Below, in pieces: positions 45,714-54,233 of a DNA stretch of 64,000 nucleotides. The DNA lies in NCBI GenBank assembly GCA_965243095.1, contig OZ251530.1, positions 2,418,001-2,482,000 of the forward strand. Direction: 5' to 3'. The notes under the pieces are model-generated. The model had not been told where the DNA came from and ran no database searches. It saw nothing but the letters and a program-made list of their open reading frames with translations. Position 1 is the first letter of the stretch. Each line of letters begins with the position of its first letter. This stretch comes from VXYL01 sp965243095 (GTDB lineage Bacteria > Pseudomonadota > Gammaproteobacteria > Pseudomonadales > Azotimanducaceae). The position numbers and the translations under genes were made by a program.

Positions 45714-45724
45714 GCGAAACCGAG
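45607..45724 (+). repeat. Direct repeat covering the diiron gene start
   Basis: The 35 bases at 45607-45641 recur at 45690-45724 with two differences (core gaacatctgag and gcgaaaccgag). The second copy carries the real ATG of the diiron gene, while the first has TTG there (cccttgagcg against cccatgagcg). The copies are 83 bases apart, so the first copy is read in a different frame, as part of the coiled-coil protein's tail. Confidence 0.75.
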
Positions 45725-46774
45725 AACGGAGACGCGGAAACCGCCCTCGACCTAAGCTGGATGCGGCAAACGGGCCCGTGGCATACCCGCGCCGCGCCCA
45801 GCAAGCACGGCTTGACGCTGGCGGACGTCGCCATCGGCGAATACGGCGAGGCGCCGGCGCAGAGCGACAACCAAACCGGCCGGCCGCGGGGCGCGGCGGC
45901 GCGGGCCGGCAGCTACCGCATCGGCGGCTACGCCGTGCGCAGCAAGAGCGAGATCTGGCTGGACAACGCCTCCTTCCTGTACGAGGAAGCGTTGCAGCGC
46001 CAGTGGAGTTCGGCCACGGACGTGCCGTGGCACACCATTGAACCGCTGCCGGACGACATCGAGCAGGCAGAATGTCAGCTCGCCACCTTCCTCACCGAAG
46101 TGGAATTCGTGGCCGGCGACGTGCCGGCCCGCTGGGTGTCCCTGACCACGCCGGACTTCCTCGAACCGCGCCAAGTGCTGCTCGCCCAAGTGATGGACGA
46201 GTCGCGGCACATGGACGTGTTCCGCAAACGCGCCCTAGCCGGCGGCGGCGGTTTGATGCAGGCCACCGGCGCCACCTCCGGCTTCGTCGGCGGCATCGAC
46301 CTCTCCCGCGACTTCACCGAGATGTCGTCGCGCCTGCATGTTTCCGGCGAAGGCGCGGTGCTGACCTTGTTCCGCATGGGCGAGTTGATGGCGCAGAACG
46401 AGGCCGAGAAGGTGATTTACCGCCTGTGCGCCCAGGACGAAGCCCGGCATGTGGCGTTCGGCGTGATGCATCTGCGCTACATGGCGGAAACGGCGCCGGA
46501 GCGGAGGGAGGAGATCCACTGCTACTTGGACGAAGCCGAGGGCGGCCTTATCGGCGCCGCCAATCCGGTGGGGCAGCTCACGCCCACCTCCGAATCCATG
46601 GCCATCATCCTCGGCGGCGGCAAGGCCAACTTCGACGAAGGCATGAACAAGATCATCGCCATCCGCCGGCGGCAACTGCGCGAGTACAAGAAGCGGGTGA
46701 TTTCCGCCGGTTTCGGCGAGCGCTTCGAGAACGGCCGCTCCGGCGTGGATCGAATGATCGCCCAAGCGGCCTGA
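45710..46774 (+). CDS. Ferritin-like diiron protein (probable oxygenase subunit)
   Basis: 354 residues. A four-helix ferritin-like core has two ExxH motifs: DESRH (Glu164, His167) and DEARH (Glu244, His247). Further Glu residues lie in helix positions expected of ligands (LTEVEF near 130 and AQNEAEK near 231). This is the carboxylate-His set of a diiron centre, as in R2-like and amine N-oxygenase (AurF-like) proteins. It shares TDVPWHTIEPLPDD and EEA(L/I)xRxW with the next protein, so they are paralogues. It probably oxidises a small substrate with O2; the substrate is unknown. It starts in an ATGA overlap. Confidence 0.75.
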   Translation: MSETENGDAETALDLSWMRQTGPWHTRAAPSKHGLTLADVAIGEYGEAPAQSDNQTGRPRGAAARAGSYRIGGYAVRSKSEIWLDNASFLYEEALQRQWSSATDVPWHTIEPLPDDIEQAECQLATFLTEVEFVAGDVPARWVSLTTPDFLEPRQVLLAQVMDESRHMDVFRKRALAGGGGLMQATGATSGFVGGIDLSRDFTEMSSRLHVSGEGAVLTLFRMGELMAQNEAEKVIYRLCAQDEARHVAFGVMHLRYMAETAPERREEIHCYLDEAEGGLIGAANPVGQLTPTSESMAIILGGGKANFDEGMNKIIAIRRRQLREYKKRVISAGFGERFENGRSGVDRMIAQAA

Positions 46775-46777
46775 TCG

Positions 46778-47923
46778 ATGGCCGCCAAGCGAGCAACCGC
46801 CCGTGCGGCGGCGAAGGCGCCCAAGCCCAAGAACAAGCCCCCGAAACCCGAACGCGCCGCAACCCCGCCGGCGGCAAGCGCGACGCCCGCGCCCAAGTAC
46901 GAACCCAAGTACAACTGGATGAACAAATCCAAGCAGTGGGGCGTGCGCGTGCGCCCCGGCCGCGCTGGCTTGAAATTAGGGGATCTGAACGTCGGCGTGT
47001 ACGGCGAGGTGCCGATGCATTGGACGGACGAAAGCCGCAATCCACGCGGCGCGGTGCCGCGGCGGGGCATGCCGCCGGTGGGCTACGCCGTGCGCGACAA
47101 AGCCGGCCTGTGGGCGGAATCCGCCGCGGACCTCTACGAGGAAGCCATCGCCCGGCGCTGGATTCCCGCCACCGACGTGCCGTGGCACACCATCGAACCG
47201 CTGCCGGACGACGTCGAGCACGCCGTCTGCCAAGTCTGCACCGAGCTGGTCGGCTACGCCAACGTGGATGTCGAAGCCATCACCGGCTGGCAGCATCGCA
47301 TGGCCTACGGCTACCACGAGGTGAAGCAATTCCTCGCCACCGCCAGCTTCGACGCGGGGCGGCACTTCGAGGGCTTCCGCAAGCGGGCGCTGGTGAACGG
47401 CGGCGGCTTGGGCTTGGAAGGGCCGGGGCGCGTGAACCGGATGATCCTCGAAAGCCGCGGCGGCTGGACCGAGGCGGTGGTGTACCTCCTGCTGCTGCGC
47501 GGCGTGTTCACCATGACGCTCTACAGACACTTGCTTCGCCACGCCCACAACGACGCCGAGCGCTTCCTCTACGGCCACGCGCTGGCGGACAAGGCGCGGC
47601 ACGTCACCTACGGCGTGGAGCACCTGCAGTTCGCCATTGCCCATGTGGACGATCAGCGGCGGATCATCGCCACGCTGTTCGCCTTCGGCGACGGCGGCCT
47701 CTCCCACGACCTGCGCGATCCGGCGCTGCGCGAGGCGTTGGCGATCATCTTCGGCGGCGGCGTGGCCGGGGCGCGCAAGCGCGGCATGGTGCGCTACGGC
47801 GACTTGCTGCGCGATTTCGTGACCACATACCTGTCCCTGTGCCGCTACTTGGACGTGCCGCGCGATCCGGCGCGGCTGCCGGCGCCGCTGAAGGACTACG
47901 CGCCAGCGCCGGCGGCCGCCTGA
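46778..47923 (+). CDS. Ferritin-like paralogue lacking diiron ligands
   Basis: 381 residues. A basic, Pro/Ala-rich N-terminal extension of about 45 residues (KRATARAAAKAPKPKNKPPK) precedes a domain homologous to the preceding protein (ATDVPWHTIEPLPDD shared exactly). At the two ExxH sites the Glu is lost: DAGRH (Ala193) replaces DESRH, and DKARH (Lys272) replaces DEARH. The helix equivalent to TEVEF reads VGYAN. The fold is kept but iron binding should be abolished, so it looks like a non-catalytic partner of the active protein. It begins 3 bases after it and overlaps the next gene (TGATG). Confidence 0.7.
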   Translation: MAAKRATARAAAKAPKPKNKPPKPERAATPPAASATPAPKYEPKYNWMNKSKQWGVRVRPGRAGLKLGDLNVGVYGEVPMHWTDESRNPRGAVPRRGMPPVGYAVRDKAGLWAESAADLYEEAIARRWIPATDVPWHTIEPLPDDVEHAVCQVCTELVGYANVDVEAITGWQHRMAYGYHEVKQFLATASFDAGRHFEGFRKRALVNGGGLGLEGPGRVNRMILESRGGWTEAVVYLLLLRGVFTMTLYRHLLRHAHNDAERFLYGHALADKARHVTYGVEHLQFAIAHVDDQRRIIATLFAFGDGGLSHDLRDPALREALAIIFGGGVAGARKRGMVRYGDLLRDFVTTYLSLCRYLDVPRDPARLPAPLKDYAPAPAAA

Positions 47924-48366
47924 TGCAGGCCGCCGCGCTGTTCCCCTCGGTGCCGTGGTTCGACGCCGTGCGCGGCGTTTTCAACGCGGACGAAAGCTAC
48001 CGCGGCGCCGGCGGCGGCCGCTGCGACTGCGTGGCGGGGCTGCAAATCGGCGACGCCGTGTTCGTGCTCACGTTCGAAGGGCTGGAATGTGCGGAGGCGG
48101 CGCAGGCCGAATCGGCGGCGTTGGAGGCCGTGGACTTCTACTTGGACATGCCCGCCGAGCGGTGGCGCGAGATGATCGCCAACATCGCCGAGCATGGCGC
48201 GGCGGATCTGCACCACACCCTGAACACGTTGGATCTGGCCTTGGACGATGGCCTCGCCAAGTCGCGCCACGGCGATCAGTACCGCGAGGATCTGTTCTTC
48301 CGCTACAACCAGACCTTGCAGTTCTTCTTCGACGCCTCGGCGCGGGTGAAGACCCGTTTCGCCTGA
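47923..48366 (+). CDS. Small SCP2-like protein of the diiron cluster
   Basis: 147 residues; ATG 47923 overlaps the preceding stop (TGATG). It starts LFPSVPWFDAVRGVFNADES, then has a beta-type stretch (CDCVAGLQIGDAVFVLTFEG) and a helix near the end (YNQTLQFFFDASARVKTRF). The hydrophobic C-terminal helix and the order of strands recall SCP2 sterol-carrier domains that bind lipids or hydrophobic ligands; this is a weak resemblance. Tight coupling to the ferritin-like genes suggests it carries their substrate or product. Confidence 0.6.
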   Translation: MQAAALFPSVPWFDAVRGVFNADESYRGAGGGRCDCVAGLQIGDAVFVLTFEGLECAEAAQAESAALEAVDFYLDMPAERWREMIANIAEHGAADLHHTLNTLDLALDDGLAKSRHGDQYREDLFFRYNQTLQFFFDASARVKTRFA

Positions 48367-48377
48367 CGGCGCGGCCC

Positions 48378-48770
48378 GTGGCGCAGTTGGATTGGGTGGC
48401 GCCGGCGGCCGCGGCGCTGAACGCGGACGCCGCCTTCCGCCGCCTCGGCAGCACGGATCTCACCCTCGGCTTGGAATCCGGCCGCGCCGCGCGCGTGGTG
48501 GTGTTCGAGGCGTTCGCGGTGGGCGACGTGGAAGAAGCGGATGCGGCGCGGCTGCGCGACTGCGACATCGTGTTGGCGATGACCCCGCGCCAGTGGACGG
48601 ACTATCTGCGGCGGCGGGCGGCCGGCGCCGGGCCGTCGCTGGTGGCGCTGGATGCGGGGCGCACCATCGTCCGCGCCCCGAATCCGCTCGCCCGTCTCAA
48701 GTTCGAGCGTTACCACTTGACGCTGCAGGCGCTGGTGGATCGCGGCGCGGCCATCGCTACCGGCGGCTGA
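48378..48770 (+). CDS. Second small SCP2-like protein
   Basis: 130 residues from GTG 48378, 11 bases after the preceding gene. It reads APAAAALNADAAFRRLGSTD, then strands (LTLGLESGRAARVVVFEAF, RDCDIVLAMTPRQWTDYLRR), SLVALDAGRTIVRAPNPLAR and a final helix (KFERYHLTLQALVDRGAAI). The layout is like SCP2 domains and like the gene before it, though no catalytic motif is visible. Same operon as the diiron pair. Confidence 0.6.
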   Translation: MAQLDWVAPAAAALNADAAFRRLGSTDLTLGLESGRAARVVVFEAFAVGDVEEADAARLRDCDIVLAMTPRQWTDYLRRRAAGAGPSLVALDAGRTIVRAPNPLARLKFERYHLTLQALVDRGAAIATGG

Positions 48771-48776
48771 CGCGGC

Positions 48777-49061
48777 GTGCCTTTGTACGAGTACCGCTGC
48801 GCGCAATGCGGCGCCGTCAGCACCCGGCTGTGCAACCTGCGCGAGGCGCCCGGGCAGGTGCCTTGCCAAGACTGCGACGCCGAGGCAGCGCGCATTCTCT
48901 CCAAGCCCTCCGTTCACCTCTCCGCCGGTGGCAAAGTCCAGCGCTTGGATCCCAAGTACGACAAGCTGGTCGATCAAGCGATGCGGAACACCGCCAGCGC
49001 GGATCCCGGGCGCTTGATCAACCGCCGCGGCGACATCGCCAAAGGGCGCGACGATCCGTGA
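48777..49061 (+). CDS. FmdB-family zinc-ribbon protein
   Basis: 94 residues from GTG 48777. The N-terminus MPLYEYRCAQCGAVSTRLCN and later VPCQDCDAEAARILSKPS give the two CxxC pairs of the FmdB-type zinc ribbon. Such proteins are small regulators or accessory factors found beside amide- and CoA-linked catabolic genes. The C-terminal half is unconserved and basic. The stop overlaps the GTG start of the symporter gene. Confidence 0.85.
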   Translation: MPLYEYRCAQCGAVSTRLCNLREAPGQVPCQDCDAEAARILSKPSVHLSAGGKVQRLDPKYDKLVDQAMRNTASADPGRLINRRGDIAKGRDDP

Positions 49062-50542
49062 CGGCTTGGCTCGCCCAGCACTGGTTGGCGGCGGCGCTGT
49101 TCCTCGCTTACACGGCCATGCTCGTCGTCCACGCCCGCGCCGGGCTGGTCGCCGGCAAGACCGCGCCCGGCTTCTTCGTCGGCGGCCGGCGGCTTGGCGG
49201 GGCGGTCATCGGCGTTTCGTTCTACGCCACGTTCGCCAGCACCAACAGCTACATCGGACACGCCGGCAAAGGCTACGAATACGGCCTTCCCTGGCTGACG
49301 ATGGCGGTCATGCTGGTGTTGTTCGCGTGGCTCTCCTGGCGCCTCGTGGCGCCGCGCATGCGCCGCTTCGCCGCGGCGTGGGGTAGCCTCACGGTGCCGG
49401 ACTTCCTCGCCACGCGCTTCGCCAGCGATCGGGTGCGCGTGGCGGCGGGGGTGGTGATCGCGTTTTCCAGCGTCTTGTATCTGGTGGCGGTGTTCAAGGG
49501 CGCCGGGCATCTGCTGCAAGTGTTCGTCGGCATCCCCTATCCCTTGGCGGTGGGCGTGACGCTGGCGCTCATCGTCGGCTACACCTCCGTGGGCGGCTTC
49601 CTGTCGGTGGTGCGCACGGACGTGGTGCAGGGGCTGTTGATGCTGTGCGGCTCGCTGCTGCTGTTCTTCTTCGTCACCCGCGCCGCCGGCGGCGTGGGCG
49701 TGATCGTGGATTTGCCGCGGCAACCGGGCGCCGAGCACCTGTTCGAGTGGAACGCCGCCATACCCTTCGCCGTGCTGCTCGGCATCGCCTTCGCGGGCTC
49801 GCTGAAGCTCTTGGTGGATCCGCGCCAAGTGGCGCGGTTCTATGGACTCAAGGACGAGAAGGCGGTGCGGCTGGGTATCTGGGTGGCGGTGGCGGGCATT
49901 CTGGTCATTCAGTTCTGCCTGTTCCCGCTCGGCCTGTACGCGCACTTTCTGCTGCCCGCCGGCGCCGTGGACACCGATCTGGTGGTGCCCACGCTGGTGG
50001 GCGACAGCGCCGTGTTTCCCGCGCCGGTGGCGGATTTTCTGGTGGTGGCGATTCTCGCCGCGGCGATGTCGTCGCTGGACAGCGTGCTGCTGGTGGCGGC
50101 TTCGGTGACCGCCCGTGACATCGTCGCGCCGCTCAGAAGGTCGCGGCGCGAGAGCGCGGCGAGCGGCGTGGTGCCGTGGACGCGCATCGGCATCATCGCC
50201 TACGCCGCCATCGCCGCCTTGGTGGCGCTGAAGCCGCCCGGCGGCATCGTCGAACTGACGATTTTCTCCGGCAGCTTGTTCGCCGTGTGTTTCGTGCCTA
50301 CCATCCTGCTCGGATTGCATTGGCGGCGCGGCAACGAGGCGGCGGCGCTGGCGGCCTTCGGCCTCGGCGTCGCGGTGCTGCTTAGCTGGCTGCTGCTGGG
50401 CTACGACGCGGTGGTTCACGAGGTGTTTCCGGCGCTGGCGGTCTCCACGGCCGCCTACGTCGCGCTCTCGCTGCGCGGCGAGCGGGTGCGAACGGAGGCG
50501 GTGCGGCGGCAATTCGCCGGCGCGACAACGGCGACAACGTGA
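49058..50542 (+). CDS. Sodium/solute symporter (SSS family)
   Basis: 494 residues from GTG 49058, overlapping the zinc-ribbon gene (GTGA). About 13 membrane segments are predicted. The SSS features include FFVGGRRLGGAVIGVSFYAT near the start, ASTNSYIGHAGKGYEYGLPW, TVPDFLATRFASDRVRVAAG, GYTSVGGFLSVVRTDVVQGL and the sodium-site AAMSSLDSVLLVAASVTARD (Ser-Ser-Leu-Asp). It imports an organic solute with Na+; the relation to the upstream cluster is unknown. 24 bases separate it from the CoA transferase gene. Confidence 0.9.
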   Translation: MTAWLAQHWLAAALFLAYTAMLVVHARAGLVAGKTAPGFFVGGRRLGGAVIGVSFYATFASTNSYIGHAGKGYEYGLPWLTMAVMLVLFAWLSWRLVAPRMRRFAAAWGSLTVPDFLATRFASDRVRVAAGVVIAFSSVLYLVAVFKGAGHLLQVFVGIPYPLAVGVTLALIVGYTSVGGFLSVVRTDVVQGLLMLCGSLLLFFFVTRAAGGVGVIVDLPRQPGAEHLFEWNAAIPFAVLLGIAFAGSLKLLVDPRQVARFYGLKDEKAVRLGIWVAVAGILVIQFCLFPLGLYAHFLLPAGAVDTDLVVPTLVGDSAVFPAPVADFLVVAILAAAMSSLDSVLLVAASVTARDIVAPLRRSRRESAASGVVPWTRIGIIAYAAIAALVALKPPGGIVELTIFSGSLFAVCFVPTILLGLHWRRGNEAAALAAFGLGVAVLLSWLLLGYDAVVHEVFPALAVSTAAYVALSLRGERVRTEAVRRQFAGATTATT

Positions 50543-50565
50543 CAAAGAAGCAGGAGGATTGAGGC

Positions 50566-51768
50566 GTGGCAGGCCCGCTGCACGGCGTTCGCGTCGTGGA
50601 CTTCACCACCATGATCGCCGGCCCCTACGGCACCATGATCCTCGCCGATCAAGGTGCGGACGTGGTGAAGGTGGAAGCGCCGCTGCGCAGCGACCACGCC
50701 CGTCGCGCCGGCTACGGGCAGCGGCACTTCTCGGCGGCGTTCGTCAACAACAACCGCAACAAGCGCTCCATCGCCGTGGACGCCAAGACGGCCGCCGGGC
50801 GCGAAGTGGTGCGGGATCTGGCGGCGTCGGCGGACGTGTTCGTGCAGAACTTCCGCCCGGGCGTGATGGCGCGGCTGGGCCTCGACTACGACGATTTGCG
50901 CGGCGTCAGCCCGAACATCATCTACGTCTCCCTGAGCGGCTGGGGCGAAGCCGGCCCGTTCGCGCACAAACCGGTGTACGACCCCATCATCCAAGCCCTG
51001 TCCGGCCTCGCCAGTGTGCAAGCCGGCTCCGACGAGGCGCGCCCCCGCCTGGTGCGCACCATCCTGCCGGACAAGCTCACCGGCATCACCGCGGCGCAGG
51101 CCGTGTGCGCCGCGCTGTTCGCCCGCGAGCGCAACGGCGAAGGGCAGCACGTGCGCCTCTCCATGCTGGATTCGGTGGTGGCGTTCCTGTGGTCTTCGGA
51201 CATGGGCGGACAAACCTTCGTCGGCAAGGAAGTGGACGTGGCAGCGGCCGCCACCTTCATCGACCTCATCTACGAAACCGCCAGCGGCTACATCAGCGTT
51301 TCCGTGATGAGCAACGCCCAGTGGCGCGGCTTGTGCCACGCGGTCGGCCACCCGGAGTGGCTGGAGGACGAACGCTTCAAGACCCCGGCCGGCCGCGATC
51401 GCCACGCCAACGCCCGCCTCGAACTCACCCAGCAAGCGCTGCTCGGCAAGACCGCCGCCGAATGGCTGACCGTTCTGGAAGACGCCGGCGTGCCCTGCGC
51501 CCCGGTGCTCACGCGCAGCGAGATGGTGCGCCACCCCCAAGTGCGCGCCAGCGGCGTCGTGGTGGAAACCGAGCATCGCCACGCCGGCCGCCTCCGCCAA
51601 GCGCGCAACGCGGCGCGCTTCCTCGGCACGGTGCCGGAGATTCGCTTCGGCGCGCCGCAACTCGGCGAGCAGACGGTGGAGCTTTTGGCGGAACTCGGCT
51701 ACCGTCGCCAGCGCATCGACGACCTGCTGCGGCAAGGCGTGGTGGCGGCGGCGGAAGCACCCAACTGA
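50566..51768 (+). CDS. Family III CoA transferase (CaiB/BaiF)
   Basis: 400 residues from GTG 50566 with AGGAGG upstream. Features are LHGVRVVDFTTMIAGPYGTM at the N-terminus, LADQGADVVKVEAP, NNNRNKRSIAVDAKTAAGRE, the catalytic Asp in VRLSMLDSVVAFLW (near residue 200 here; Asp169 in FRC) and a C-terminal domain with GVPCAPVLTRSEMVRHPQV. The enzyme moves CoA between carboxylic acids by a glutamate/aspartate anhydride mechanism. It lies next to an enoyl-CoA hydratase gene, so the two act in one acyl-CoA route. Confidence 0.9.
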   Translation: MAGPLHGVRVVDFTTMIAGPYGTMILADQGADVVKVEAPLRSDHARRAGYGQRHFSAAFVNNNRNKRSIAVDAKTAAGREVVRDLAASADVFVQNFRPGVMARLGLDYDDLRGVSPNIIYVSLSGWGEAGPFAHKPVYDPIIQALSGLASVQAGSDEARPRLVRTILPDKLTGITAAQAVCAALFARERNGEGQHVRLSMLDSVVAFLWSSDMGGQTFVGKEVDVAAAATFIDLIYETASGYISVSVMSNAQWRGLCHAVGHPEWLEDERFKTPAGRDRHANARLELTQQALLGKTAAEWLTVLEDAGVPCAPVLTRSEMVRHPQVRASGVVVETEHRHAGRLRQARNAARFLGTVPEIRFGAPQLGEQTVELLAELGYRRQRIDDLLRQGVVAAAEAPN

Positions 51769-51787
51769 ACCAACAGGAGAATCACCT

Positions 51788-52639
51788 ATGGACACTGGCC
51801 AATTCCGCGGTTTCGAGGTGGCGCTGCGCGACCCGGGCATCGCATGGTTCCAATTCACCACCCCCGAACGGCTGAACGGCATGACGCCGGCCATCAAGCG
51901 CGACTTGGTGGAGGCGGTGACGCAGGCGCAGATGGACAACGGCGTGCGCGTGCTGGTGTTCACCGGCAGCGGGCGGGCGTTCTGCGCCGGCGACGACCTG
52001 AAGGGCTACGGCAGCTTGGAAGTGCCGGGCGAGGCGCTGGTCCCGGAGATCGGCCGCGGCCACGACAGTCCGCTTGGCACCTACAACGGCCTGCGCACCA
52101 TCTCGCAGCGCGTCAACACCGCGGTGCGCGGCCTCGACAAGCTCACCATCGCCGCCATCAACGGCGTCGCCATTCAAACCGGCTTCTCGCTCGCCCTCTC
52201 CTGCGACTTCCGCATCGCCGCGGCCGGCGCCCGCATGGGCAGCGCCACGTTGCGCTTCGGCCTGCTGCCGGACGAAGGCGGGCAATACCTGCTGGTGCAG
52301 TTGCTCGGCTTGGCGCGCACCATGGACTTCCTGATGCGCAAACGAATCGTCCAAGCGGAGGAAGCCTTGGAACTCGGCTTGGTGAACCAAGTGGTTCCGG
52401 CCGATCAGCTCGAAGCCGAGACGATGACGCTGGCCACGGAACTGGCGCACGGCCCGCAGGTCTCCATGCGCCTGCTCAAGCGCTCGGTGTACAACGCCGC
52501 GGAACTGAACTGGGAGCAGAGCTTGGACGAGATCGCCGCCAAAACCGGCATCTCGGACCACCATCCAGACTCCCGGGAAGGCGTGCGCGCCTTTCGCGAG
52601 AAGCGCACGGCCAAGTTCAACGCTTGGCTCGACGAATAG
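51788..52639 (+). CDS. Enoyl-CoA hydratase/isomerase family protein
   Basis: 283 residues of the crotonase fold. The oxyanion hole lies in GRAFCAGDDLKGYG, then INGVAIQTGFSLALSCDFRI, RMGSATLRFGLLPDEGGQYL with a glutamate in the place of one catalytic Glu, and ELGLVNQVVPADQLEAE. It hydrates or isomerises an acyl-CoA double bond. GAGAATCACC precedes the ATG at 51788. It forms an operon with the CoA transferase; 152 bases separate it from glnII, which likely has its own promoter. Confidence 0.88.
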   Translation: MDTGQFRGFEVALRDPGIAWFQFTTPERLNGMTPAIKRDLVEAVTQAQMDNGVRVLVFTGSGRAFCAGDDLKGYGSLEVPGEALVPEIGRGHDSPLGTYNGLRTISQRVNTAVRGLDKLTIAAINGVAIQTGFSLALSCDFRIAAAGARMGSATLRFGLLPDEGGQYLLVQLLGLARTMDFLMRKRIVQAEEALELGLVNQVVPADQLEAETMTLATELAHGPQVSMRLLKRSVYNAAELNWEQSLDEIAAKTGISDHHPDSREGVRAFREKRTAKFNAWLDE

Positions 52640-52791
52640 CGGCGCGCCGTTTCGGGCGACCGAAGCGCGTTTTTCGTTGCAATCGCGCCGCAATCGCCTA
52701 CCATTGGCGAGCGAACGTCGTGGGCAAAGGCCGGACAACGTGCCGCCCGCGGAAACCGGCAACTTGAGGAAACAAAGGGAGCATCTAGGGG

Positions 52792-53799
52792 ATGAAGAGC
52801 AAGTTGGAATACATCTGGTTGGACGGCTTCAAGCCCACCCAGAGCCTGCGCAGCAAGACGCGCGTGGAGGAGAACTTCGACGGCGAGCTGGGCAGTTGCC
52901 CGATCTGGTCGTTCGACGGCAGTTCCACGCAACAGGCCGAGGGCGGCGCTTCGGACTGCCTGCTGAAGCCGGTGGCGCTGTATCCGGACCCGGGGCGCAA
53001 GAACGGCTACCTGGTGATGACCGAGGTGCTGAACGCCGACGGCACGCCGCACGAATCCAACGGCCGCGCCACCATCGAAGACGACGACGACGATTTCTGG
53101 TTCGGCTTCGAGCAGGAGTACTTCCTGTGGGACACGCGCACCAACCTGCCGCCCGGGTTCCCGGTGGGCGGCTACCCCGGGCCGCAAGGCGCCTACTACT
53201 GCTCGGTGGGCGCCCGCAACGCCTACGGCCGCGACTGCGTGGACCACCACTTGGACACCTGCCTCGCCGCCGGCATCAACGTGGAGGGCATCAACGCCGA
53301 GGTGGCCGCCGGCCAATGGGAGTTCCAAGTGTTCGCCAAGGGCGCGGCCCGCGCCGGCGACGAAACGTGGGTGGCGCGCTACCTGGCCGAGCGCACCGGC
53401 GAGAAGTTCGGGCTGTCCATCAATTGGCATCCGAAGCCGGTGCAGGGCGACTGGAACGGCTCCGGCATGCACGCCAACTTCTCCAACGGCCCCATGCGCG
53501 AATCCGGCGAGGAGGAGACCTTCACGCGCATCTGCGACCACTTCGGCAAGAACATCGGCCGCCACATCGCCGTGTACGGCGCGGACAACGACATGCGCTT
53601 GACCGGCCTGCACGAGACGCAGTCCATCGACAAGTTCAACTACGGCATCTCGGACCGCGGCGCCTCCATCCGCATCCCCATCGCCACCATCGAGGACGGC
53701 TGGAAGGGCCGGCTGGAGGATCGCCGCCCGGCGTCCAACGCGGACCCCTACCGGGTGGCGGCGGCGATCGTCAAAACCACGAAGGAAGCGCTCGCGTAG
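52792..53799 (+). CDS. glnII: Type II (eukaryotic-like) glutamine synthetase
   Basis: 335 residues, matching GSII enzymes rather than the 470-residue GlnA. Motifs: PIWSFDGSSTQQ, FWFGFEQEYFLW (metal-binding Glu), GINAEVAAGQWEFQV, INWHPKPVQGDWNGSGMHAN and YGADNDMRLTGLHETQSID, and RGASIRIPIATIEDG. It makes glutamine from glutamate, ammonia and ATP; GSII is not regulated by adenylylation. In bacteria GSII is known chiefly from rhizobia and actinomycetes, with scattered cases elsewhere. ATG 52792 follows GGGAGCATCTAGGGG. A terminator follows at 53824. Confidence 0.93.
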   Translation: MKSKLEYIWLDGFKPTQSLRSKTRVEENFDGELGSCPIWSFDGSSTQQAEGGASDCLLKPVALYPDPGRKNGYLVMTEVLNADGTPHESNGRATIEDDDDDFWFGFEQEYFLWDTRTNLPPGFPVGGYPGPQGAYYCSVGARNAYGRDCVDHHLDTCLAAGINVEGINAEVAAGQWEFQVFAKGAARAGDETWVARYLAERTGEKFGLSINWHPKPVQGDWNGSGMHANFSNGPMRESGEEETFTRICDHFGKNIGRHIAVYGADNDMRLTGLHETQSIDKFNYGISDRGASIRIPIATIEDGWKGRLEDRRPASNADPYRVAAAIVKTTKEALA

Positions 53800-53823
53800 C
53801 AAGGCGCGCCCACATCGATTGCG

Positions 53824-53852
53824 AAGGGGCCTCCAGTAGGCCCCTTCTTTTT
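53824..53852 (+). terminator. Rho-independent terminator after glnII
   Basis: A 9-base-pair perfect stem (aaggggcct / aggcccctt) encloses a 5-base loop and is followed by cttttt. It lies 25 bases after the glutamine synthetase stop. The reverse direction lacks a good T run, so it mainly ends glnII transcription. Confidence 0.9.
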
Positions 53853-53872
53853 GCCTGCTACCGCTTCCGCCG

Positions 53873-54211
53873 CTACCGCGGAACCGGTGCGGCGGCCTTC
53901 TCCGCCGCCAGAGCGGTCGTGGCGTCGCCGCTCGGCCGGCGCATGAGCTCCGCTTCGCGCTCGCGCAGCGTCCTGCGCAAACGGCGCGCGGCGAACCGCC
54001 AGCGCAGGTAGGCAGAAAGACACACCGCCAAACCAACCAACAGCCCGCCGGCGAACGCGGCGTAGAGCCACCAGTACACCGGCTGCGGCGTGGTCTCCCG
54101 GTGCAAAATCCGCAGCGCGACCGGCGTGGCGTTGTCCAAGGACAGGAGAAAGCCGAAAAACGCGACGGCGAGGAAGGCCGCCACGCCGCAAATCCACTTG
54201 AGCCAAGCCAT
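53873..54211 (-). CDS. lapA: LapA-domain inner-membrane protein
   Basis: 112 residues from ATG 54211. Two transmembrane helices (WICGVAAFLAVAFFGFLLS and WWLYAAFAGGLLVGLAVCLS) are separated by a short periplasmic loop. A cytoplasmic coiled-coil tail follows (WRFAARRLRRTLREREAEL). This is the LapA (DUF1049) layout. LapA works with LapB in controlling lipopolysaccharide synthesis. It follows ihfB as in other gammaproteobacteria, but the usual lapB does not come next; the converging glnII gene does. Confidence 0.82.
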   Translation of the reverse strand: MAWLKWICGVAAFLAVAFFGFLLSLDNATPVALRILHRETTPQPVYWWLYAAFAGGLLVGLAVCLSAYLRWRFAARRLRRTLREREAELMRRPSGDATTALAAEKAAAPVPR

Positions 54212-54233
54212 CGCCCGTACGCGACGCGCCGGC

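Noticed and set aside
45607..45724. Repeated units in the small-gene region considered as a CRISPR array
   Set aside because: There are only two copies, they lie inside coding sequence, no spacers are present and no cas genes occur in the window.
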